Shown: positions 17,325 to 25,463 of the stretch, one piece after another
How the letters are laid out: every line of letters starts with the position of its first letter
Position numbering within the stretch: the stretch's first letter is position 1
Origin: Bodo saltans
Lineage: Eukaryota; Euglenozoa; Kinetoplastea; Eubodonida; Bodonidae
NCBI GenBank assembly: GCA_001460835.1
Contig: CYKH01001823.1
Span: 888-37,551, forward strand
Reading direction: 5' to 3'
Length of the DNA stretch: 36,664 bases
Notes under the pieces: model-generated
Told to the model about the DNA's origin: nothing
Seen by the model: only the letters and a program-made list of their open reading frames with translations
The model's database searches: none
Program-made: the position numbers and the translations under genes

Positions 17325-18384
17325 CCCAAAATGTTGTACTTCCGTAAGAGGAAATTTTCCTTTTGACACCGATTGAACGTAGGTGAGAAGTGCCGCTTAA
17401 AGAACGTAGATTGTTGTGATGAAGCGCAAATTGCGCACCAAGATCGTTTCCCCTTTCTTTCTTTCTGTACTTGTGATCCAGTCCTGTTGTTGCAAGGCAA
17501 ACGATGATTCTGACAACAAACAAGGTTTCCCAACCTTTTTTTTTGTGTGAGCGAAAGAACAACGAATATGTGAAAGACTCTCTCCGCACCAGACCTCCGC
17601 CATCGTTTTCGTTCTTTGATAATTGCTACTACATCGGTTTAGGCTCTTTTTCTTCCTTTGTTTTTTCCCCCCGCAAGTAATGCGTTCTCTCCTTACCCTT
17701 TTTCGTGTTATTTTCGATTTTACAAATGCTCGGATAGAACATTTGTTTGATCATCGTTTTTATTTTTGTTTGAGCAACGTTATGATATTTCAAGCTGACA
17801 CGAGAGGATAAGAGAGTGTTCCACACTGTCGTTCTCGTTTTTTTTCTTTTGAAGAAATACTTTCACACGTTGCGCTGACAAATGCGGCTTGATATTTTTT
17901 TGTATGAAGTGGAATGCCTCGTGTGACGTTTTACGAAGAAAAAAACTCAAAAGACAAACACGAAGGTTAATTCAAACCAGATTGTATTTGAATCAAGCAG
18001 AACCTTGAACGAATTGAAGTAGATTCCCCTCATTTTAAAGCAGAAATGATAAAAAACTCCGCAAGCGCAGCAGCTTCTTACTTTTTGTGAAACTGCTGAA
18101 GACGTTTGTTTTGTACACCAAGCACCACGTCACTGTGTCTGCGAGAGAATTGTGTTTATGTGAGAGTGCAATCATGAATAAGCGCGAGTGATGAAGACAA
18201 CCCTCCAACAAAATGTTGTGTGGGCCAGAAATAAATTGTGGTGCTATTGAAATCGCGCAAATTCATCGAACTTGAAGTCGTTGCTTGCCCCACGTCATTG
18301 ACTCGCTGCTTATGTGAATGCTCCTCTCCTTCGAGGAAAAAAATAATCCAGTGTAGAAGTTCAACAAAAAGAATAAAAACCAGG

Positions 18385-19659
18385 ATGTCGCACCCATTAG
18401 GACTTCGAGCGAAATTGAAAGGCCCTCAAGCCAAGAAGCGAACACTCATGAAGCACCAAGTCAACACATATTTTATTCAAGTGCGGCTTCCTGCAGCGCT
18501 GCAGCGATCTCTTCGTGAGGCCAGCAACGATGTCGGCGGAGAGGATGGTCTGGCCACTCGTTCTGCAACGCCGCTAGCTCCCATTGTTAAATTGAATAAA
18601 ACCAACGCGAATATGTCCACGGCGGCTTCCTCCTCCTCATCGGTGAGACTTCCGCTGTTTTCGGATGACGAGCTGCACTCTCCAACGTACTCGACAGCGT
18701 ACCGTGGTGTTGTGACAGTGACCATACCTAGTGCGGCAACCTGCTATGACGCAATAGGCTACATTCTGGCAGCCGCCGATGCGACGGATCGGTCGCCTTG
18801 CGACTATCAGCTCGTTCAATGCTTTGCTGACTTCACCCCTGATCACACGCGTCAACGCTTGACTGGGGATAGTAGATCAATGCCGATCAAAACAGTGATG
18901 CAATTTCCGTTTCACTTAGCGCTTGTGCTAAGCCCATACGTTGTGCTACGAGAGCGTCTCGAATGCGAAGAGGAGCCCCAGCAACGCTCAGCCGTGGTGG
19001 ATGCATATCGGAAGCAGTTTCTACAATTCTGCACAGGGTATCAGGCATTACTATTCCGATTGATTGAGCAATCTCATTTCCTACGAGGGCGAGAGGAAGA
19101 AGCCAGGCGAGGGAAGAAACTTGAGGAACGTCAACAGTTTTTCGAACTCACGCGCTTTCGAACATTGCGACAAGAAAAGGATGGTCGCGGCCTCATTGAG
19201 AAACATTCGGAGAAGCTGTTTCGCCAACTCATTTGCACTGAGGAACGCGCTCTTGCGGAGAAACTCTTGCTATGCGATCCAAATCAAAGTCCATGGCTCA
19301 ATGACCACGAAGCGTTCCTAAGAGAGTTACGTACGCGACTTCGCAAACTCGCTAGCGAAGATACGTTGCTTCAGAATTTACAGACGCGAATCCAAGAATT
19401 GCTTCAGTGGTACTCTACGAGCAGCGTCTGTTTGATTCACGCAAAACAACGTGCGTACACTGTTGGTCGTGCGGCTCTCTGTGTCAATGAAGCGGTGGAG
19501 ATGGAGGACATGACTGTTGTGACACCAACAGTGGTGGAAGCGCATCGTCGTGCGATCGCACCTCAAGTGGCCCCTGAGTTGTACTGTGTCCCGATGGTAT
19601 CGAACTCATTGGCGATTCTGGATGACGTTCACAGCAGCTCGAGGTCGCATGTGTTGTAG
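18385..19659 (+). CDS. Hypothetical protein with helical C-terminal half
   Basis: A 424-residue ORF starting at the first ATG downstream of a T/C tract (about 18313-18333) and AG. The first 30 residues are basic (Lys/Arg-rich). Residues about 105-195 look like a mixed alpha/beta domain with the pattern of a ubiquitin-fold/RA-type unit (a V-V-T-V-T-I strand, a helix with A-I-G-Y-I-L, then further strands), but this is weak. Residues 220-385 are strongly helical and charged, suggesting a coiled coil. No catalytic motif, signal or membrane segment is visible. I do not recognise the family. Confidence 0.78.
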   Translation: MSHPLGLRAKLKGPQAKKRTLMKHQVNTYFIQVRLPAALQRSLREASNDVGGEDGLATRSATPLAPIVKLNKTNANMSTAASSSSSVRLPLFSDDELHSPTYSTAYRGVVTVTIPSAATCYDAIGYILAAADATDRSPCDYQLVQCFADFTPDHTRQRLTGDSRSMPIKTVMQFPFHLALVLSPYVVLRERLECEEEPQQRSAVVDAYRKQFLQFCTGYQALLFRLIEQSHFLRGREEEARRGKKLEERQQFFELTRFRTLRQEKDGRGLIEKHSEKLFRQLICTEERALAEKLLLCDPNQSPWLNDHEAFLRELRTRLRKLASEDTLLQNLQTRIQELLQWYSTSSVCLIHAKQRAYTVGRAALCVNEAVEMEDMTVVTPTVVEAHRRAIAPQVAPELYCVPMVSNSLAILDDVHSSSRSHVL

Positions 19660-19834
19660 ATTTTTTTTTTTCGTTCCTGTCTCGTCACCAGATTTTGCTT
19701 CGTCTATTTGGAGCGTTGTACACTTCTACAGTTATGGCGGCAATAAAAAAATAATCGACTAATCATCATTCCTTTTGTACCTGATTCATCACATTTTTTT
19801 TTCCGATTTCTCCCCAAGCATCAACAACAAACTA

Positions 19835-19865
19835 GAAACTGTCTCTCTTTCTCTCCACAACCAGA
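19835..19865 (+). promoter_or_regulatory. Trans-splice acceptor of the capping enzyme gene
   Basis: A C/T-rich tract (about 19840-19862) ends in AG at 19863-19864, one base before the ATG at 19866; another AG lies at 19833-19834. If the first is used, nearly the entire 5' UTR would be the spliced leader. Confidence 0.55.
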
Positions 19866-22800
19866 ATGGATACTTTGGAAGAGATTTGCCAGAATGGGCG
19901 GAGAGAACTCGGCACTCGCCCGATTGTAGCCATGGACGCTCCGTTCTTCGACTACCTTCACAACCGTGCTCCGCAAGATGTCGTGACAGACGGCTCGAAA
20001 GATGCATATGGTGGTGATCAGCCACAGTTACTATTTCATGACTTGCTCAAACATTGGACCCGCGTGGCGACAACTGTCCGACCCCCTCCGTCGCAAATTT
20101 GCAGGATTCCCATGCAGATGACGAAGTCAGTGGTGATTAATGGGAACGACCCAGGCTTCCCAGGACCTTTGTGCTGCCCGTTGACCAAGGCGAACGGTTT
20201 GTCAATGGTTGCACAAGAGTCGGATAATTACTGGGTGACGGAGAAAAGCGATGGAATTCGTGTTGTGTTTGTGTCGATCCTATCGCCACAGTTTCCACGT
20301 TGGAGGATGATTTTGAGACGTTCCCTCGTCCCTGCGCAGGCGCAAGAAGAAGGGGAGCAACAACAAGTGCAGCAGCATCAGCCAAGACTTCTTGATTTGT
20401 GCCTCGCTGACATTATTACTGTTGAGAGTGGATTTACTGAGCTGCGCATGCACTCCTTACTTCAAGAAAGTTCTCAGCTGCGCTTGACAATCGGGACACA
20501 TATCTTGAGGAAAACAGATCGGCCAGATATCTTTGCATTAGTGTTGCGCACGGCGGATGTCAACGCACCCGAGCAGTCCGTGATGGTTCACCGTATGCTG
20601 TGCCCTCGGCATTTTAGCTACGTGTTTGACCGGTCTATGACGAATTCTTATCTTCTGACAGAGGAGTACCCTCTTACACAACTTTCGTCGGTCATCCTCG
20701 ACACTGAGCTTGTACTCGCGAAGAAGGCACCCGTTTCAGCAGCGGAGGGCAACGCGACGACAACAACAAAGCGCCTTTTCCTCGCTGCGTTTGATATGTA
20801 CGCATTCGAAAGCGTCGCACCCGGCAATCCGTGCGACGTGTGGCTGCAGCAGACCGCTCAAGGGAAACAAAAGCAGATCGCTTCATCATCACTTGGTGGT
20901 GTGGTGGAGCGATTCCTTAGTTCCTCGCAGCTCCGCCGTCTGGATCGAGATTCCATGACAACCAGGTTAGAGCTCATGCAACGCGAAGTCTTTGATCCGT
21001 TGCACAAGGTGTTTCAGTCGCAGCTCACCCCGTTCCTCCCGCTAGTGACCGTACCGATAGTTCTAAAGCGAATGGTGAAGGTTGCCGAGATGCGAAGTTT
21101 GTTTCCGTTCTTGAGTGCCAGGAGTGTGGTGAACCCCCACCAAACATCAACAAAGCACCCTATTTCAACGACGCTGTACGAGTTCAGCGAATACCCGTTT
21201 GGCGTCACGCACAACGACGGATTTATCTTCACTCCAGATCAGTTTGATCTCATCAGTGGCTCGCAGCCACGGCAGTTGAAGTGGAAGTGGCCAGATAAGC
21301 TCACAGTGGATTGGCTGGTGAAACCTGCTCGCTCCAATCGCACTGCCCCTGTCGCAGCAGGTACTGCCGCTACGCAGCAACAGCAGCAGCAGCAACCGGT
21401 CGGGCTGTTCGACGTGTCGCTGTACTTCAAAAAGAAGCGCGACGCGTCGACAGCGGATGCTGGGCACACACAGTTCTCTCGTGCAATGGTGATGGACAAC
21501 CCAAACGGACTGCAGGTGATGAGCAATCGTGGTGGTGGTGCTGCCCTAATAGAGGATGGCGGCGTGATTGTCGAGTCTCGTTTTGATGCGTCACGAGGTC
21601 GGTGGATTATGGAGAAGCTCCGAAATGAAAAGACTGAAGCTAACTCAGTTGTGACGGTTGTGTCTGTGTTGGAAAGTGCTGCAGAGAATTTGGATCTTTC
21701 ATCCCTTTGTGAATTGCTGGGGATTGAAGGCCCCAGTGCTGGTTCATCGCTCTTGCTGCCAAATAGTGCCGCATTGACAACAACAACAGCAACAACACCG
21801 ACAGCAGAGGAAGCCGTCGCCTCCTCTTCTGCTCCCATAGATGCTTCCTCCTCAAGTCTTGAGAAGTGTGAGACCGAGTCTGCGTCAACGGCTGCCCCGT
21901 CGACCAACGGCAGCATCCTTGCAGTTCCCACAGTCAAGACGTGCAAGCTCGTGGTTCGTGCAACGCAGTTGAAATTCTCGAATGAAGTGTCGCTAGTCCT
22001 GCAATGGAGCGTGAAGCTCCCGGCGGTTCGTAACGTGATCACGTGCAACCATCGAAAGATCGAAGAATGCTTTGGCCTGGGAGAGCCGTGTGCTGAGATC
22101 GACGCCTCATCTCGCCTAAAAGACGTGATGATGTTGGCGCTGGGGAACGGCGGTGGGAGCTACGCATGGTCGAATATGGTAGTGGACGCGTTTTTCGACG
22201 GGAACTCTGGTCGTTGGGGTATCGTAAAGCTGCACCCGACGCTGTCAAGCAATGATGCATTCAACACTCAGGTGCTGGAGCACTTGATGAGCATCGCGAC
22301 GTTCCACGCACGCACTGGGGCATTTCCAGAATTACCAGAAGGTTTGAATCGCCCAAATGAGCGCGTCGAGCTCCCAAGAGACAAAGAGGCGGCCGCGTGG
22401 GTGGATGCTCTGCACGTGGAAACCAACCGACATTATGCCGAGCGCGCTATGATGCTAAGCCACGGGAAACAACAACGAAGCGTTCTTCGTCGAATCAACA
22501 ACTTTATTAAGTCGACGCTGCTGCACAACGGCGTAGACTCTGCGCGCACGATGGTGGGGGAGGGAAACCGTGAATATGGTGCTCGTGTTCTCGATTTGTG
22601 CTGCGGCCGTGGTGGCGACTTGCAGAAGTGGAAGAACCTGAAGCCCATCGCATCGCTGGTTCTCGTTGACAGTTGCTTTGAAGCTGTTGCAGAGGCGGCC
22701 GCCAGGTACAGCGTTGGCGCTGGGCTCAGCACTAAAATTGTGGCAGGCCGCCCTGGGTACCCAGGCATTCCAGCGAAGTTCTTTGTGCGGGATTGCTTTG

Positions 22801-23582
22801 AGCGTTGCGGGATGCAGGAAATGTTTCAACAAATTCACTCGTCCCTTACCACCACCGAACCATCAACTCCGTCAACAGGGCTTTTTGATGTTGTCTCGTG
22901 CCAATTCTCGATGCACTACGGATTCAGCGAAGAGTCGCGCGTTCGTGCGTTTCTGGCTAACATCTCCGACGCGTTGACATCAGGCGGCGTCTTCGTGGGA
23001 ACCACAGTGGACGACCGCCGACTTCTTGAGCTCCGCAAAAAACACGGTGATCGTTTTGGGAACAGCGTGTACCAAGTGGACTTTACCGCAGCAACCACCT
23101 CGCCACCCCACGGCATCAACGCGGCGGCTACCGTGACCTCCGCAGAGGAAGGCCATGCACAACAACAGCAACAGCAGACACGCTCATCATCATCATCACC
23201 AGTTCTCTACGGAGACGCTTACAGTATTTCTGTGGAGCACAGCGTGGAGAGCCAGACTGAGTACGTTGTGCACTGGAAGAATTTTGTCCAACTCGCAGCG
23301 TCAGAATACGACCTGAGCCTGGTAGAATCGCTTAATTTCATTGACGCGTTTAAACTGTACGTCGGTACTTCTATTGGTCAAGGTGTGCTGAATTCTGTTG
23401 TCAAGGAATCTGGTGGTGGCGGGGGTGATGCAAACGAACACCACCAAGGCGACCAGCTGCTGGCTCCGAATGGCGGAAGCGGACTACGAAGGCTCAGCAA
23501 CGGTGAATTGACACTAGTACTGGATGAAGAGGAGGAGGAAGCGGTAAGCCTCTTCAGGACGTTTGTGTTTTCAAAGATTTGA
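19866..23582 (+). CDS. CGM1: Bifunctional mRNA cap guanylyltransferase / guanine-N7 methyltransferase (CGM1-type)
   Basis: The 1238-residue protein fuses the second and third steps of cap 0 synthesis: GMP transfer to a diphosphate 5' end and N7 methylation. Kinetoplastid CGM1 has this order and acts on the nuclear spliced-leader RNA cap. The nucleotidyl-transferase motif EKSDG is at 126-130 with K127 as the GMP-accepting lysine; I-L-D-T-E-L-V (277-283) is motif III, N-D-G-F-I-F (450-455) motif IV, and L-K-W-K-W-P-D-K (471-478) motif V. A motif-VI-like OB segment with W, L-R, K and N follows around 567-597. The methyltransferase begins with V-L-D-L-C-C-G-R-G-G-D at 908-918 and includes C-Q-F-S-M-H-Y, the cap-methyltransferase signature, near residue 1020. 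Low-complexity Gln, Ser and Gly insertions occur, making it longer than trypanosome CGM1. Confidence 0.93.
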   Translation: MDTLEEICQNGRRELGTRPIVAMDAPFFDYLHNRAPQDVVTDGSKDAYGGDQPQLLFHDLLKHWTRVATTVRPPPSQICRIPMQMTKSVVINGNDPGFPGPLCCPLTKANGLSMVAQESDNYWVTEKSDGIRVVFVSILSPQFPRWRMILRRSLVPAQAQEEGEQQQVQQHQPRLLDLCLADIITVESGFTELRMHSLLQESSQLRLTIGTHILRKTDRPDIFALVLRTADVNAPEQSVMVHRMLCPRHFSYVFDRSMTNSYLLTEEYPLTQLSSVILDTELVLAKKAPVSAAEGNATTTTKRLFLAAFDMYAFESVAPGNPCDVWLQQTAQGKQKQIASSSLGGVVERFLSSSQLRRLDRDSMTTRLELMQREVFDPLHKVFQSQLTPFLPLVTVPIVLKRMVKVAEMRSLFPFLSARSVVNPHQTSTKHPISTTLYEFSEYPFGVTHNDGFIFTPDQFDLISGSQPRQLKWKWPDKLTVDWLVKPARSNRTAPVAAGTAATQQQQQQQPVGLFDVSLYFKKKRDASTADAGHTQFSRAMVMDNPNGLQVMSNRGGGAALIEDGGVIVESRFDASRGRWIMEKLRNEKTEANSVVTVVSVLESAAENLDLSSLCELLGIEGPSAGSSLLLPNSAALTTTTATTPTAEEAVASSSAPIDASSSSLEKCETESASTAAPSTNGSILAVPTVKTCKLVVRATQLKFSNEVSLVLQWSVKLPAVRNVITCNHRKIEECFGLGEPCAEIDASSRLKDVMMLALGNGGGSYAWSNMVVDAFFDGNSGRWGIVKLHPTLSSNDAFNTQVLEHLMSIATFHARTGAFPELPEGLNRPNERVELPRDKEAAAWVDALHVETNRHYAERAMMLSHGKQQRSVLRRINNFIKSTLLHNGVDSARTMVGEGNREYGARVLDLCCGRGGDLQKWKNLKPIASLVLVDSCFEAVAEAAARYSVGAGLSTKIVAGRPGYPGIPAKFFVRDCFERCGMQEMFQQIHSSLTTTEPSTPSTGLFDVVSCQFSMHYGFSEESRVRAFLANISDALTSGGVFVGTTVDDRRLLELRKKHGDRFGNSVYQVDFTAATTSPPHGINAAATVTSAEEGHAQQQQQQTRSSSSSPVLYGDAYSISVEHSVESQTEYVVHWKNFVQLAASEYDLSLVESLNFIDAFKLYVGTSIGQGVLNSVVKESGGGGGDANEHHQGDQLLAPNGGSGLRRLSNGELTLVLDEEEEEAVSLFRTFVFSKI

Positions 23583-24072
23583 GCACAAAAACGAAAAACA
23601 AACAAATATTTTTGTGAGAGGCAAGGTTGTAGCATGCGCTCACGCGGTTCACATTTCCATTGTGCGTATGTTGTGCATGTGGCTCCAAAAAAAGAAACAC
23701 GGATGTGAGATAGCGTTGATCTCAATCATCTTTTTCATTTGTTGTTGTTAAAATGATTTGAGTTATTGGGTTTCACCTCGGTGATGTTGTCCTAGATGAT
23801 TTTCGTTGGATGTGTAGTGTTTCTGTTTTTTTTATATTTGAAGTCTGAAGGTGAGACACAAAAAAAAGAACAGCCCATCGACTGCGTATACAGCGTTGTA
23901 CTGTTTAAATTCTTGAGGAACCCCACAAATAAAAAGAATCACAAAAAAGGTTCTTTGAGTTTCGTTTTCCCCAAAACACGAGAAAAAATCGATCGCGACT
24001 GCGACGAAGTACTCTTTTCTAAAAAAGTGACATCACTACTATTACAGATAACAAAGTTTCTCTTCAGCAACC
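23583..24072 (+). other. Intergenic region, 3' UTR of CGM1 and 5' UTR of the DnaJ gene
   Basis: These 490 bases carry no protein-like ORF; specifically, no J-domain-coding sequence was found in any forward frame. A T/C tract at 24056-24065 with AG at 24066-24067 is the likely splice acceptor six bases before the ATG of the DnaJ-like gene; another AG follows a weak tract near 24046. Confidence 0.65.
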
Positions 24073-25080
24073 ATGCAATTCATGCAAGGAGGTGACATGG
24101 ACGATATGATGGCCCAATTTTTCGGTGGCGGCGGCGGTGGTATGATGGGAGGGGGTGGTGGCCGTCCCCGTAGACGCAAGGGCCGTGATGTCGGCCATGC
24201 CTTGCCGGTGACGCTGGAGAGCTTGTACAACGGCAAGTCGATGGAGCTAGAGCGTGAGAAGACCATTTTATGCCCCACGTGCAAGGGCCGCGGTACCAAC
24301 AAGCCTGGTCTGAACTCAAAGTGCGCTGCCTGCCGCGGACAAGGAGCTCGCATTGTCGTTCGCCAAATGGGCCCGATGATGCAGCAAATGCAAGTCCCTT
24401 GTGATGCTTGCAGCGGCCGCGGTACCAAGGTAGAAGCGAAGGATAAGTGCAACGACTGCAAGGGAGAGTGCACCAAGACGTCACAGTCTCCCCTCAAGAT
24501 CCTTATTGAGAAAGGCATGGAGCACCAGCAACAGATTCCATTCCGTGGAGAGGGAGATCAACACCCTGATATTGATGTCCCCGGAGATATTGTCATTGTG
24601 CTCCAGCAAGTCAAGCACGACAAGTTTGTGCGTGATGATAGCGATTTGCACATGAAGCAGAAAATCACACTTGCCGAAGCACTGTGCGGTTTTCAGTTCG
24701 TCGTCACTCACCTCGACGGTAGGCAACTTGTGGTGCGCAGCACCCCCGGCATGATTGTGAAGCCTGGAGACAAGAAATGCCTTCCCGGTGAGGGTATGCC
24801 TGTGTGGAAGCAACCCACCAAGTTCGGTGATTTGGTCATCGAGTTCGACGTGGTGTTCCCGGAGCGTATGGAGAGCGGCCAGATTGAAGTGTTGAGGAAG
24901 AATCTTCCTCCACCGAAGTCTCTCGACGTTGAGTACGACGCTAGCGAAGCGCATGACTGCTTCCTCCACCGCCAGGCACTAGACGAACTCCGCAAGGAGA
25001 TGGAGAAGGACGAGGACGACGACGATGACGCACGTGGTGGTGGTGGCGGTGGCCAGCCGATGCAGTGCGCTCACCAGTAA
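24073..25080 (+). CDS. Type I DnaJ (Hsp40) homologue lacking the J domain
   Basis: The 335-residue protein aligns by motif with DNAJA-type Hsp40 from the Gly-rich region onward. Residues 17-30 are a Gly/Met-rich linker; four CxxCxGxG-type zinc-finger repeats lie at 67-74, 84-91, 110-117 and 126-133, the last reading CNDCKGEC, where the final Gly is replaced by Cys. The C-terminal peptide-binding domains follow (F-R-G-E-G-D-Q, G-D-I-V-I-V-L, E-A-L-C-G-F-Q, L-P-G-E-G-M-P). An acidic run and Gly-rich tail precede a terminal CAHQ, which could be a prenylation (CaaX) box as in Ydj1 and DNAJA1. The roughly 70-residue J domain with HPD, needed to stimulate Hsp70 ATPase, is absent. The ATG follows a good splice acceptor, so this looks like the native start. 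It may hold clients or act as a decoy partner. Confidence 0.9.
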   Translation: MQFMQGGDMDDMMAQFFGGGGGGMMGGGGGRPRRRKGRDVGHALPVTLESLYNGKSMELEREKTILCPTCKGRGTNKPGLNSKCAACRGQGARIVVRQMGPMMQQMQVPCDACSGRGTKVEAKDKCNDCKGECTKTSQSPLKILIEKGMEHQQQIPFRGEGDQHPDIDVPGDIVIVLQQVKHDKFVRDDSDLHMKQKITLAEALCGFQFVVTHLDGRQLVVRSTPGMIVKPGDKKCLPGEGMPVWKQPTKFGDLVIEFDVVFPERMESGQIEVLRKNLPPPKSLDVEYDASEAHDCFLHRQALDELRKEMEKDEDDDDDARGGGGGGQPMQCAHQ

Positions 25081-25463
25081 CGATATTTCCCAACGAAGAA
25101 AGAAAGAAAAGATGCTGCGGAGGGAAAGGTGTGTGTGCGTGATGATAAAACAGATATGCCAAGAGAGATTGTTGTGTAGTGTGAAGCAAAGTGTAATTGA
25201 AGAGAGAGAAAACCCCAAAAAGAAACAACAAAGCACAAAGAGAACAGGTGGTAAAGTACACAGAATGAAAGAAGCGCTTATTGAAAGCCCACGATGAAGG
25301 ATGTCTGTCATCAAGTCTGCAGCCCGGTATTATTCAAACAAACAAACAAAACAGACAAAACATAATGTGAACCGCATCAATATTGTAGGTGCACTGTACT
25401 TGTTTCTCCGTTTCACCTTTCACCACAAGGAGCAAGACATACACAAAAAACACTGTGTGATGG
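25081..25463 (+). other. Intergenic region
   Basis: No gene seen in 383 bases. The T/C-rich tract at about 25399-25427 and a following AG near 25431 probably form the acceptor for the ERCC1 gene. An out-of-frame ATG at 25460 lies four bases before the chosen ATG. Confidence 0.55.

Larger units (their letters stand above)
14392..18384 (+). other. 4-kb interval without a recognised gene
   Basis: No ORF here has a protein-like composition. The strand is strongly biased into alternating A/C-rich blocks (14690-15075, 16120-16160, 16600-16650) and T/C-rich blocks (15200-15660, 16200-16400, 16730-17330). It contains a (CA)12 tract, a T run near 15206-15220, and a 284-bp tandem duplication. A 70-codon ORF at 15891-16103 starting MEQKRYGKHDK is the least implausible candidate but has no support. 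I saw no tRNA-like B box and no spliced-leader RNA. It may be long UTR sequence flanking its neighbours, an untranslated RNA locus, or a decayed gene. Confidence 0.55.

Noticed and set aside
16894-17366. Two near-identical ORFs beginning MHLLLRFINFF, resembling a duplicated membrane peptide
   Set aside because: They begin with TTG rather than ATG and translate the T/C-rich tandem duplication; no acceptor or continuing homology.
24562-24572. HPD tripeptide in the DnaJ-like protein (residues 164-166)
   Set aside because: It lies in the C-terminal domain after the zinc fingers, within the usual G-E-G-D-Q segment, not in a J domain.
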